Positions 13,810 to 25,670 of a stretch of DNA of 64,000 bases are shown piece after piece. The translations under genes and the position numbers were made by a program. The stretch spans positions 383,001 to 447,000 of the forward strand of contig JAPDFW010000068.1 of NCBI GenBank assembly GCA_028826165.1, given 5' to 3'. The stretch comes from Anaeramoeba ignava. Taxonomy: Eukaryota > Metamonada > Anaeramoebidae. Numbering within the stretch: position 1 is the first letter of the stretch; each line of letters opens with the position of its first letter. Under the pieces are notes generated by a model that saw only the letters and a program-made list of their open reading frames with translations, was not told where the DNA came from and did no database searches.

Positions 13810-15634
13810 TTACATCAAATTACAATTAGCATCTTTTTTCATTTCATTATCAGATAATTTAGCTTTGCTTCCTGAAAGAGCTTGAATAGCACCTTTTTTA
13901 TTTGCAGAGATGATATTTTGTTGAATATTTGGGGTGCATTCATGATCAATCATGATTCCATACAAATGATTTTCAAAAATTGCACATTTTTGGATGATTC
14001 CACTGCTATTTGCGAATATAACAATTCCAGATTCTTGGTTATTTCTAACGGTACAATTAGTGATTGTTGGATTAGAACTGTCCTGAATGGCAATTCCCGA
14101 AAAATTATTTTCATAAATATCATTTTTGTCAAAAGATCCATTTCCATTGTTTAAAATTGCGCAGCCGTTTTTCTTGTTCTTGTATATTTCATTGTTGCTG
14201 ACAAGTGGCTGCGAATAATTGACAATCTCGATTCCGTTTGAGTTGTTTGAAAAGATGGTATTTTTTTTGACTGTTCCTTGGCCTTTATTTGTGATAAAAA
14301 TCCCTGTTTCTGAATTTGAAAAGATCTTGTTTTTCTGAAATAACGGGACTGCTTTCATCCGCGATTTTGATGCCCGTTTTGTTGCTTTCGATCTCATTCC
14401 GTGATATCACTGAGAGACCGTTTTTTGAGATGCTTATTCCAAGTCCATTTTTAAATATCGTGTTTGAAATAATTGATGGATTCGATTGATTTTGAATTTC
14501 GATTCCATTTGTGTTATTTTGGAAAATGTCGTTCTGCTCAATTTTAAACATTCCTCCGCCAGTAGAAAATATTCCATTTTCGCAGTTGCCTATTTTATTG
14601 CTTGAAATTTTGATATTTTCGCAATCGAACAAATCAATCCCATGAAAACATTTGGAAATGAAATTATTTTGGATTGTTGAGTTTTTTGAGTTATTAAACA
14701 AAACAGCGGTTTTTTTGCATCCGAGAAACTTGTTGCTTCTTAGAACAACGCTGGAATTTCTCTCCACAACGATGCCATAAGTGCTTGAGTAAATCTTGCA
14801 TGAATCAATTTGCAATTTTCCTGATCTCGCCAAAATAGCGGATTTGTGGAATCTTACGCGTCTAAACAATTTTGGCTTCTCATATCGTTTTGGATAGTCT
14901 CTTTTTATATTAAGCACAACACTGATGTTGTCGTCAGAATCCTCCGAATCGGATTCGCGCTGGATATTCAAGAACCCCTTATGCTGTTCTTGTATGTTCA
15001 TTTGGATGACACTTTTTTGGTCGAGATTATTTTCGTCATCTTGCTCGCTTTCAGAGTCGTCTAGAATAATCCCTCCATTGGCATTACCGCCCGTGTTGAT
15101 GTTGCTTAGTTTTTCTGCTGCAATGCTTGTGCTGAATTTACTGTTCGTTCCTTGTCTTCCAAAACCCTTCTCAAAATCCGAGTCATTTGCCCTGCTCGGA
15201 AACTGGGAATACACACTTGGCTTGTTGCTTGTATTTTCGTCATCTACGCCTTTTGACCGTGTACTTTGTTTACTCATAAATGTTGAGAACTCTTGTGTTC
15301 TTAGAGAAAAATCTGAAATTTGATCTGAATTTTCGTTCTCGTTCGAAAACTTGATCGTGATTTTTGAAATTCTTGCCGAAACTGAATTGAAAATGATCGT
15401 GCTTTTCTCGTTATTGTTTTCTACAATAACTTCCTCGTTTGGATCATCTGGTCCTGTCAGCATTATCCCTGGTTGTGTGATGACAATGCTTTCTTTGTAG
15501 TTTCCTGCCATTATTTTTATTATTTCTCCTGCTTTTGCTTCTTTTAATGCTTCTGTTATTGTTCGAAATGTTCGTGTTGATATATTTTGATTTGGTTGTT
15601 GATTCACAATTATTTCATTTAAATTAATGTTCAT
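13810..15634 (-). CDS. Right-handed parallel beta-helix (pectin-lyase-fold) repeat protein
   Basis: Residues 1-95 begin a beta-helix of the type seen in CASH/NosD and FBXO11-like proteins (TFRTITEALKEAKAGEIIKI, then ESIVI and IMLTGPDDPNEEVIVE). About 140 residues of low-complexity, Ser/Asp-rich insert follow (about 15310-14890). Then come at least 14 PbH1 rungs such as SSTYGIVVERNSSVVLRSN, GIDLFDCENIKISSN and GIEIVNYSQPLVSNN, to the stop at 13810-13812. One extra A near 14333 breaks the frame; removing it gives 608 codons with an unbroken rung pattern. No signal peptide or membrane segment is seen, so a cytoplasmic scaffold or carbohydrate/protein-binding role is likely; no F-box was recognised. 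Base composition is more GC-rich than the neighbours, as expected for constrained coding sequence. Confidence 0.8.
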
Positions 15635-16209
15635 TTTTATTTGTGGAAAAAATAAAATATTTTAAAAAGAATAAAAAAATAATAATTGAAAAGAAAAAAA
15701 TGAAAAATAAAAAATGAAAAATAAAAAAATAACGAAAAAAAAACACAAAAAATTTTAAATTAAAACAAAAAAACAAATCAAAAATTTAATTTAAAACAAA
15801 ACAAATCAAAAATTTAAATTTAAAACAAAAAAACAAATCAAAAATTTAAATTTAAAACAAAACAAAAAAACAAATCAAAAATTTAAATTGCGAAAATTCA
15901 CCAAAAAAATTAATAAAAAAAGCAAAAATTTCTTTTACTTTTTATTTAACTTTTAAAATTAAAATCAAATCAAATTAAAATCAAAATCAAATCAAATCAA
16001 ATTCAAATTAAAATTTAATTAAATTTAATTAAATCAAAAACAAAATCCAAATCAAATCAAATTAAAATCAAATCAAATCAAATCAAATTAAAATCAAATC
16101 AAATCAAATCAAATTAAAATCAAATTCAAATTAAAATCAAATCAAATTAAAATCAAATCAAATCAAATTAAATCAAATTAAACCAAATTAAAATTAAATC
16201 AAATCCAAA
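15635..16209. other. Intergenic region: promoter elements and CAAAT repeat
   Basis: 15635-15760 carries minus-strand TTTTTCATTTTTTATTTTTC elements upstream of the beta-helix gene. 15760-15900 repeats AAAACAAAAAAACAAATC. 15950-16205 is a degenerate (CAAATCAAATTAAAAT)n repeat reaching the stop of the next gene. No coding content is seen. Confidence 0.6.
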
Positions 16210-19200
16210 TTAAAACCAATTGCATTGATTAATAAAAGATAAATGATGAGGAATTAACCATTGATCAAAATGTTCACTTATTCTTTGAACTGTATCATCT
16301 CTTTGTCTTTCAAATATTGTATTATTTTCTTCTTTTCTAATTGTTACATGTTCAGAAACTGCTCCTGATGGATCATAATTTAATCTAAATAATCCTGTTT
16401 TTGAAATGAATTCCATTTTCGTACTTTTTTCATAATTTGGTATTTCTTGATTCCAATATAATGTTGCTTTTCCTCCATTATCAAAAAATAATGTTCCTTC
16501 TCCATTTTTCTTTTTAAATTTAAATTTAATTATAATTTTAATTATAATTTTAATTTTAATTATAATATTTTAATTTTAATTATAATATTTTAATTTTAAT
16601 TTTAATTATAATTTTAATTATAATTTTAATTTTAATTATAATTTTAATTTTAATTTTAATTTAATTTTATAAATGGATTTTAATTTTAATTATAATTTTA
16701 ATTTTAATTTTAATTTTAATTATAATTTTTAATTTTAATTTTAATTATAATTATAATTTTAATTTTAATTTTAATTATAATTATAATTTTAATTTTAATT
16801 TTAATTATAATTATAATTATAATTTTTAATTTTAATTTTAATTTTAATTATAATTTTAAATTTAATTTTAATTTTAATTTTAATTATAATTTTAATTTTA
16901 ATTTTAATTTTAATTATAATTTTAATTTTGATTTTAATTTTAATTTTAATTATAATTTTAATTTTAATTTTAATTTTAATTTTAATTTTAATTTTATAAA
17001 TTAATTTTAATTTTAATTTTGATTTTTTAATTTTAATTATAATTTTATAAATGAATTTTAATTTTAATTATAATTTTAATTTTAATTTTAATTTTAATTT
17101 TAATTATAATTTTAATTTTAATTTTAATTTTAATTTTAATTTTAATTTTAATTTTAATTTTAATTTTAATTATAATTTTAATTTTAATTTTAATTTTAAT
17201 TTTAATTTTAATTTTAATTTTAATTTTTAATTTTAATTTTAATTTTAATTTTAATTTTAATTTTAATTTTTAATTTTAATTTGAATTTTAATTTTTAATT
17301 TTAATTTTAATTTTAATTTTAATTTTAATTTTTAATTTTAATTATAATTTTAATTTTAATTTTAATTTTAATTTTAATTTTGATTTTAATTTTAAATTGA
17401 ATTTTAATTTTAATTTTAATTTTAATTTTGATTTTAATTATAATTTTAATTTTAATTTTAATTTTAATTTTAATTTTAATTTTAATTTTAATTTTAATTT
17501 TAATTTTAATTATAATTTTAATTTTATAAATTAATTTTAATTTTAATTTTAATTTTGATTTTAATTTTGATTTTATAAATGAATTTTAATTTTATAAATT
17601 AATTTTATTCACCTTTCCCATATTCATTTCACCTTCAAATCGATATCTTTTTGGAAAATAATATTTAACTTGATGGTTTGGTTTTCCATTTGTAAAATTA
17701 CCAATAATTTTTTCAATAACTTCTGGTTCTTTTTCATCAAGAATTAAATCATTCTGAGAAAAATTATTTTGTAAAGGACGAGCATAATAAGTAAGTTCAC
17801 CTTTTCCATTTGGGAGATTATTTTCCCAACTTCCAGTATATTTATAGTTTCCATTAACATAAATACCATTTCCATGTCTTAAACTATTTTTCCATTCTCC
17901 ATCATACCATTTTGTATCTTTCCAAACCATTAATCCTTTTCCATTTTTACAATTATATTCCCAATTTCCATCATAATATTCTTGATTTGAAATTAATTTG
18001 CCTTTTCCATGTTTCTTTTTTAATTTTAATTTTGATTTTAATTTTAATTTTATAAATGAATTTTAATTTTGATAAATTAATTTTAATTTTATAAATTAAT
18101 TTTAATTTTAATTTTATAAATTAATTTTAATTTTAATTTTATAAATTGATTTTTATAAATGAATTTTAATTTTATAAATTAATTTTAATTTTAATTTTAT
18201 AAATTAATTTTAATTTTAATTTTATAAATTGATTTTTATAAATGAATTTTAATTTTATAAATTAATATTAATTTTATAAATTGATTTTAATTTTATAAAT
18301 GAATTTTAATTTTATAAATGAATTTTAATTTTATAAATTAATTTTATAAACGAATTTTAATTTTATAAATTAATTTAATAAATTGATTTTATAATCTCTT
18401 TACCATATCATTCATCCATTGTCCTTCATAAATTTCACCATTATTAAAAACTTGCTTTCCAAATCCATTTCTCATATCATTTTCCCAATTACCTTCATAA
18501 TAACAATTCTCATTTTCAATAAACTTTCCAAAACCTTCTCTTGAATTAAATTGAAAAGTACCAATAAATTTAGTTCCATCAGAAAATTCAATTGTTCCAT
18601 CGCCATGAAACATATTATTTTTAAATTCTCCTTGATAAATAGTGCCATCAATATCAATAAACTCACCCTCACCTTCTCTTTTTCCATCCACAAACATTCC
18701 TTGATATTTTTTTCCTGAAGGATCAGTCAAAACAGTGTCTCCATTTGGAAGCCCATTTTTCCAAAAAGAAACTAAAACATCTCCAATTGAAAATTTGATT
18801 ATTCCTTTTCCTTCTTTTTTTCCATCAACATATTCTCCTTCAAAAATAGTTCCATTTGGATACTCCACTTTGCTTCTTCCTGTGGGGGTTGCCTTGATAA
18901 ACGCTCCTGTGTGTTTTGTCAAATTCCGATACGGATATGTGAACACTCTTTCCTTATCTTGCAAAATATCTTCCATTCTCATCGAGAATTCTTCGCATAA
19001 ATTATTATAAAAATCCGAAATGAATTCTTGTTTGTTCGGAATTTCCAACTCAATAAAACGATCGGGTGTTTTGATCACAAATTGTGATAATTTGGTGATT
19101 ATCATACTTTTGCTTTTCATTTTTTTTTGTCTTCCAAATTGTTGATTTTGGCTCCAATCAGAAATCCATACAAAATTAAGAGGAGAAATGTAATCCAACG

Positions 19201-21274
19201 TGAATTTGTCTGATCCGCGCAAACAAAAACACCAAGAAATGGCATTTTTGAACAGGAATATTTGTATGATTTTTTCATTCATTTCGGGATTGTGCGGATA
19301 TTGAATAACTTTCCCAATGTCCATTCTCGTCAAATTCATTTTCGAAAATAATTCTGTTGTTTTTTTGTCTAAAGTGATGTCCAATACTTTGTTCTGCTGA
19401 ATATTTTGAGTGATATTGAGAAGACGAAGTGAAAGCTTGTCCAGATTGGTTTTGTCTGGATGATCTTCGTTTGTTGCGTCTTTTAATTCCGTTATCGAGG
19501 TTCGATATTCATCCAATTTTTTCATCGGAATTTTCAACATTTTTACGACTTCCATTCCCGTATTTAATTCAATTACTTTCATAAATTTTTGGAAATTTTT
19601 TGTAGATAATAATTGTTGATAATTTTCCGTTATAATATTTAAATGCGAAAAATATTGTTGATAAACAGGAAACAATAACGACAATTTTTCTAGGAATAAA
19701 TCTCCAATACAAGTTTCATAATTCCAAGATGCCATTTTGCTTGTTAATTCAGTGAAGAAATTTTTGCTGAAATTATACACTCCAATAATATCTTTAAAAA
19801 TTTTATCAAAAATTTCAGAATTGATGATTTTTCCAATTTCCTTTTTGTATTGGTTTTATTACAAAATCATAAAGTTTTGATAATGAATCCATATAGTTTT
19901 TCTCGAGAATAAATCGTTTGAAAAATTGTGTCTCTTTTTTTGTTTGTGGTCCAATTGGTTTTTGTCCGTTTTTGATTCTTCTCCAATCTTCTATTAATTG
20001 AGGATAATAACTTGATTTTGCAAATTTTGAATAAGAATCTGTTTTCATTAAATTTCTAATCAAATCAGCTGCTTCAGTAAAAAGATCAGGGATAAATTTT
20101 CCTTCTTCCATTTTTTGTATAATTTTTTTTTTCACAATATTATTTATATTAATTTCACGTGGAGATTGAGTTTCGAGAAACTAAAATAAATTTTTAAATA
20201 AATATATAAATAAATTTTTAAATAAATTTTTGAAATAATTTTCCTAAAATACTTTTTCAATTATTTCTTTTTTGCTCTTCCAACTCCTTCAACTGGATCA
20301 AATATTTCTTGATATTGTCTAACTGCTTCCCAAAATAAAATATTTTCTTCACAAAATTCATCTCTAAGAAATTGTTTAAAATAAGCTAAAGAAATTTTGT
20401 GTTCTAAAATTGAATCAAAAGTTCTCATTTCAACTGGTGTTTGTTCTTTTTGATCTTCTCTAATTGTCAATGTCCGATTTCTTGTTTGAGATTCAGGATT
20501 AGGACTTTTATCATTTTGATTTTGAGATTCACGTCGACTTTGATTTTGACTTTGGTTTGGACTTGAATTTTGACTTTTACTTTTACTTTGACTTTTATTA
20601 TCATCATTTTCGGAATCAATTTGATTTTGATTTTGATTTTGATTTTGATTTTGATTTTGATTTTGATTTTGATTTTGATTTTGATTTTGATTTTGATTTT
20701 GATTTTGATTTTGATTTTGATTTTGATCTTCATTTTCATTTTCATTTTGATTTTCATTTTGATTTTCATTTTGATTTTGATTTTCAATTTCATTTTCAAT
20801 TTTATTTTCATTTTCATTTACATTTTCATTTTCATTTTCATTTTCAATTTTATTTTGTCTTGGACTTTGAATTGGACTTCGATTTTTAATTTTACTTCTT
20901 AATTCATTTGGATCATGACTTTGACGCCTAGATAAAATTTGATTTCGAATATCATTATTTTGAATTTGACTTCTTGTTATAATTTGACTTTGACGTCTTA
21001 TTCGATATTGATTTTGATTAGCATCAACCGAATCAATTGGTGTAATTGATAACGGAACTCTTTTATTTTCAAAAGAAAACGGATTTTTTGAAGTTGGTGA
21101 TTTTGGTTCATTTAAAATGTTTGCTAATCCTTTTGGAAGTTCTCTTGAAGGTCTTCTATTTATTTTATCTGCTAAATTTTCTAAATTTAACATTTTTAAA
21201 ATATCTGGTGCTTCCATATGTTCAACTTCTGATTTAGTTTCAGTTTTTTCTTCTTTTTTCTTTTGATCCGTCAT
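16210..21274 (-). CDS. RGS - RhoGEF (DH) - PH-like - MORN repeat signalling protein
   Basis: Exons are 21274-20253, 20180-18404, 18014-17613 and 16509-16210, all phase 0, giving about 1166 aa. After a low-complexity NQ-rich region comes an RGS domain (LAYFKQFLRDEFCEENILFW, then SPREINI and LIRNLMKTDSYSKFAKS). A DH domain follows (FILEKNYMDSLSKLYDFVIK, IGDLFLEKLSLLFPVYQQY), then a PH-like segment (about 19270-18950). MORN repeats of YEGxWxxxxxxGxG type end the protein (FEGEYVDGKKEGKG, YQGEFKNNMFHGDG and more across exons 3-4). RGS domains accelerate GTP hydrolysis on G-alpha subunits, and DH-PH activates Rho GTPases, so one chain may link G-protein input to actin output at a membrane. Introns 2 and 3 (389 and 1103 bp) are repeat-filled. 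A missing A (about 20270) and an extra A (about 19837) break the frame; correcting both yields exact codon phase. Confidence 0.85.
16512..17600 (-). repeat. AATTTT repeat filling MORN-gene intron 3
   Basis: About 1.1 kb of imperfect TTTTAA units with interspersed TAATTATAAT and ATAAATGAATT, within an intron bounded by GTGAAT and TTAAAAAG on the minus strand. Confidence 0.85.
18017..18400 (-). repeat. TTATAAATGAATTTTAA repeat filling MORN-gene intron 2
   Basis: About 380 bp built from TTTTATAAATTAATTTTAA and TTTTATAAATGAATTTTAA units. It lies inside an intron joining WMNDM to KHGKGKL across a MORN repeat, with phase 0 at both ends. Confidence 0.8.
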
Positions 21275-22095
21275 TGTTTTTTTTTTTATTTAAAAAAGTT
21301 TCAAAAAAAAAAAAATAAATTTAAAACGAAAAAAATGAAAAAAAAATTTTTTAATTTTAATTTTTTTTTTTTGATCATTTTATTAGTCAGATTTATTATT
21401 TATTATCAAAATTATTTCAAAAATTTTTTTTCACCTTTTTCATCAACTTTCTCTCCATTTAATTTTAAATTAAAATCTAATTAAAAATATAAATTTAAAT
21501 CTAATTAAAAATATAAATAAAAATCTAATTAAAAATATAAATAAAAAGTGGAATAAAAATCTAAATAAAAATATAAATAAAAATATAAATAAAAATCTAA
21601 ATAAAAATAAAAATTTAAATCTAATTAAAAATCTAAATAAAAATCTAAATAAAAATATAAATAAAAATATAAATTTAAATCTAATTAAAATCTAAATAAA
21701 AATATAAATAAAAAGTGGAATAAAAATATAAATAAATTTATAAATAAAAATCTAAATAAAAATTGAAATAAAAATATAAATAAAAAAGTGGAATAAATTT
21801 ATAAATAAATTTATAAATAAAAATCTAAATAAAAATATAAATAAAAATTGGAATAAATTTATAATTACAAATTGGAATAAAAATATAAATAAAAATCTAA
21901 ATAAAAATCTAATTAAAAAGTGGAATAAAAAGTGGAATAAAAAGTGGAATAAATTTATAATTACAAATTGGAATAAATTTATAATTAAAAATTGAAATAA
22001 AAATCTAAATAAAAATTGAAATAAAAACGTCATTTAAAATTTTTTTCATTTTTTTCATTTTTTTCATTTTTTTCATTTAAAAAAAAAACAAACAA
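21275..22095. promoter_or_regulatory. Divergent intergenic region with minisatellite and promoter elements
   Basis: Between head-to-head RGS-RhoGEF and eIF2-alpha genes. 21324-21350 carries a minus-strand TTTTTTTTTCATTTTTTTCG element. 21485-22030 is a minisatellite of AAATATAAATAAAAATCTAA units containing several AAAAGTGGAATAAA variants. 22040-22078 has four consecutive TTTTTTTCA units before the eIF2-alpha ATG. Which strand uses which element is inferred from position only. Confidence 0.5.
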
Positions 22096-25000
22096 ATGAC
22101 AAATTTAGATTGTCGATTTTATGAAGCAGAATTTCCTGAAGCAGGAGATTTAGTTATGGTAATAAAAAAAGAAAAATTAAAATTAAAATTAAATTAATTT
22201 TAAATTAAAATTAAAATTAAATTTAAATTAAAAATAAATTAAAAAAAGGTTGTTATTAAACATGTAACTGATATGGGAGTTTATGTTCATTTATTAGAAT
22301 ACAACAACGTTGAAGGTAAGAAAGAGACATAAAAAACAACAGAAGGAAAAAAATGAAAAAAAAATAATTAATCAAATAGGGATGGTATTGTTTTCCGAAT
22401 TAACATCTCGAAGAATAAGATCAATTCCGAAAGTTGCACGATTAGAAAGAAAAGAAGTCTGCGCAGTTCTTCGAGTGGATAAGAAAGGTAGATTAATTCC
22501 GCATAAATATTCATCTACAAAAATCAAACTTATTTTTTTTCTTTGTTTCGTTTAATTTTTCTTTTTTTATAAAGGATATATTGATCTTTCTAAAAAAAGA
22601 GCTAATCCACCTGAAGAAGTTTCACAGTGCGAAATTAGATACAATAAAGCTAAGATTGTAATGAATATTTTTTTCTCTCGTTTTTTTCTTTCTTTGTTTT
22701 TTTGACTCTTTTTTATTTTTTACTTCTTATAGGTTCATGGAATTATGAGACATGTTGCTCAAGTTACAAATAGTGATTTGTTGGAATTAAATCAAGAAAT
22801 CACTTGGAAACTTTATAAAATTTTTGGTCATGCTTATGATGCTTTTAAATTAGCTATTGTGTATAAATTTTAATTTTAATATTAATTTTAATTTTGATTT
22901 TAATTTTATAAATGAATTAAATTTTATAAATGAATTTAAATTTAATTTTATAAATGAATTTTAATTAAATTTTATAAATGAATTTAAATTAAATTTTATA
23001 AATGAATTTAAATTAAATATTATAAATGAATATAAATTAAATTTTATAAATGAATTTAAATTAAATTTTATAAATGAATTTAAATTAAATTTTATAAATG
23101 AATTTAAATTAAATTTTATAAATGAATTTAAATTAAATATTATAAATGAATATAAATTAAATTTTATAAATGAATATAAATTAAATTTTATAAATGAATA
23201 TAAATTAAATTTTATAAATGAATATAAATTAAATTTTATAAATGAATTTAAATTAAATTTTATAAATGAATTTAATTAAATTTTATAAATGAATTTAAAT
23301 TAAATTTTATAAATGAATTTTAATTAAATTTTATAAATGAATTTTAATATTAATTTTAATTTTAAATTAAATTTTATAAATGAATATAAATTTTATAAAT
23401 GAAATTTAAATTAAATTTTAATATTAATTTTAATTTTGATTTTATAAATGAATTTTAATTAAATTTTATAAATGAATTTAAATTAAATTTTATAAATGAA
23501 TATAAATTTAATTTTATAAATGAATATAAATTTAATTTTTATAAATGAATTTAAATTAAATTTTATAAATGAATTTTAAATTAAATTTTATAAATGAATT
23601 TAAATTAAATTTTATAAATGAATTTAAATTAAATTTTATAAATGAATTTTAATTAAATTTTATAAATGAATATAAATTAAATTTTATAAATGAATTTTAT
23701 TTTATAAATGAATTTTAATTAATTTTAATTTTAATTTTAATTTTATAAATGAATTTTATTTTATAAATGAATTTTAATTAAATTTTATAAATGAATTAAA
23801 TTTTATAAATGAATTTTAATTTTATAAATGAATTTAAATTAAATTTTATAAATGAATATAAATTTAATTTTATAAATGAATATAAATTTAATTTTATAAA
23901 TGAATATAAATTTTATTTTATAAATGAATTTAAATTAAATTTTATAAATGAATTTAAATTAAATTTTATAAATGAATTTTAATATTATAAATGAATTTAA
24001 TTTTAATATTATAAAATGAATTTAAATTAAATATTATAAATGAATTTAAATTTAATTTTATAAATGAATTTTAATTTTATAAATGAATTAAATTTTATAA
24101 ATGAATTTAAATTAAATTTTATAAATGAATTTTATTTAAATATTATAAATGAATTTAATTTAAATATTATAAATGAATTTAAATTAAATTTTATAAATGA
24201 ATTTAATTAAATATTATAAATGAATTTAAATTAAATTTTATAAATGAATTTTAATTAAATTTTATAAATGAATTTTAATTAAATTTTATAAATGAATATA
24301 AATTAAATATTATAAATGAATATAAATTAAATTTTATAAATGAATTTAAATTAAATTTTATAAATGAATTTAAATTAAATTTTATAAATGAATTTAAATT
24401 AAATTTTATAAATGAATATAAATTTAATTTTATAAATGAATTTTATTTTATAAATGAATTTTAATTTTATAAATGAATTTAAATTAAATTTTATAAATGA
24501 ATTTTAATTTTATATAAATGAATTTAAATTAAATTTTATAAATGAATTTAAATTAAATATTATAAATGAATTTAAATTAAATATTATAAATGAATTTAAA
24601 TTAAATATTATAAATGAATTTAAATTAAATATTATAAATGAATTTAAATTAAATATTATAAATGAATTTAAATTAAATATTATAAATGAATTTTAATTAA
24701 ATTTTATAAATGAATTTTAATTTTAATTTTAATTTTATAAATGAATTTTAATTTTAATTTAAATTCAAGTGATCCAGAAAAAGTATTCAAAGGAATTAAA
24801 ATGGAAGATCGAGTTCGGGAAATATTAATGCAAAACATCAAAAGAAAACTAACACCCAGACCATTAAAAATTCGAGCTGAAATTGAAATTAAATGTTATA
24901 CATATGAAGGAATCGACGCAATAAAAGAAGCACTTAGAAAAGGAGAAGAATTAGGAAAAGAACGAGGAGTTCCTATTGAGATTACGCTTGTAGCGCCTCC

Positions 25001-25232
25001 CCATTTCGTTATGACTACAACTACAGCCTATAAAGATGTTGGAATCAATATTTTAAATGAAGCTATTGATTCTATTCATGAATTAATTGAATCAAAAGGT
25101 GGTGAATTTTCTGTCAAAATTCCCCCAAGAAGTATTTCAGAAACTGATGAACAAGATCTTGCTGATTTGATGGGAAAACTTGAAGAAGAAAATAAAGATA
25201 TTGGTGATGATGAAATTTCTGGTGATGATTAA
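22096..25232 (+). CDS. EIF2S1: Translation initiation factor eIF2 subunit alpha
   Basis: Exons are 22096-22158, 22249-22315, 22380-22487, 22575-22657, 22733-22860 and 24770-25232. All junctions are GT-AG and phase-consistent, giving 303 aa, near the usual 300-315. The N-terminal S1/OB domain (DCRFYEAEFPEAGDLVM, MGVYVHLLEYNNVEGMVLF), the helical domain (GIMRHVAQVTNSDLLELNQE, GHAYDAFKLAI) and the C-terminal alpha-beta domain (LTPRPLKIRAEIEIKCYTYE, APPHFVMTTTTAY) follow human eIF2-alpha closely, ending in an acidic tail. It binds eIF2-gamma and controls initiator-tRNA delivery to the 40S ribosome. The regulatory loop reads SELTSRRIRS, where human has SELSRRRIRS. The position of regulatory Ser51 is therefore Thr, with a Ser next to it. 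Intron 5 is 1909 bp of tandem repeat; the other four are 64-91 nt. Confidence 0.95.
22880..24755 (+). repeat. Tandem satellite within eIF2-alpha intron 5
   Basis: About 75-80 copies of a unit around TTATAAATGAATTTAAA, roughly 20-25 bp each, with variants in the flanking AT spacer. The intron donor is GTATAAA and the acceptor TTCAAG. A spliced join at this point restores the conserved AIVDPEKVF. Confidence 0.9.
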
Positions 25233-25670
25233 ATAATCCACTTTTTTTTTTTTTCTTAAAATTCATTCCACTTTTTTTCTTCTTAAATTTCATTTTTTTT
25301 CTCATTTGATTTGATTTTTTGAAATAGAATAAAAAAATTATTTTATCCGATTTTAATTTTAATTTTAATTTTAATTTTGATTTTGATTTTAATTTTAATT
25401 TTAATTTTTAATTTTGATTTTGATTTTAATTTTAATTTTAATTTTATTTTTAATTTTAATTTTAATTTTAATTTTAATTTTTAATTTTAATTTTAATTTT
25501 AATTTTAATTTTAATTTTAATTTTAATTTTAATTTTAATTTTAATTTTAATTTTTATTTTAATTTTAATTTTAAATTTTAATTTTAATTTTAATTTTAAT
25601 TTTGATTTTAATTTTAATTTTTTCATTTTTTCATTTTTTTTTTTGATTTATTTTTGATTTATTTTTCAAA
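25233..25670 (+). other. Intergenic: eIF2-alpha 3' flank, AATTTT repeat, promoter element
   Basis: 25228-25285 contains two CCACTTTTTTT motifs (the complement of the AAAAGTGG element seen elsewhere) just after the stop. 25350-25617 is a TTTTAA-type hexamer repeat. 25618-25640 has TTTTTTCATTTTTTCATTTT upstream of the next ATG. No gene is seen. Confidence 0.6.

Noticed and set aside
20467-20902. Alternative open frames opposite and alongside the NQ-rich stretch of the RGS gene
   Set aside because: They are repeat shadows. The frame with CAA/AAT codons continues into the RGS domain.
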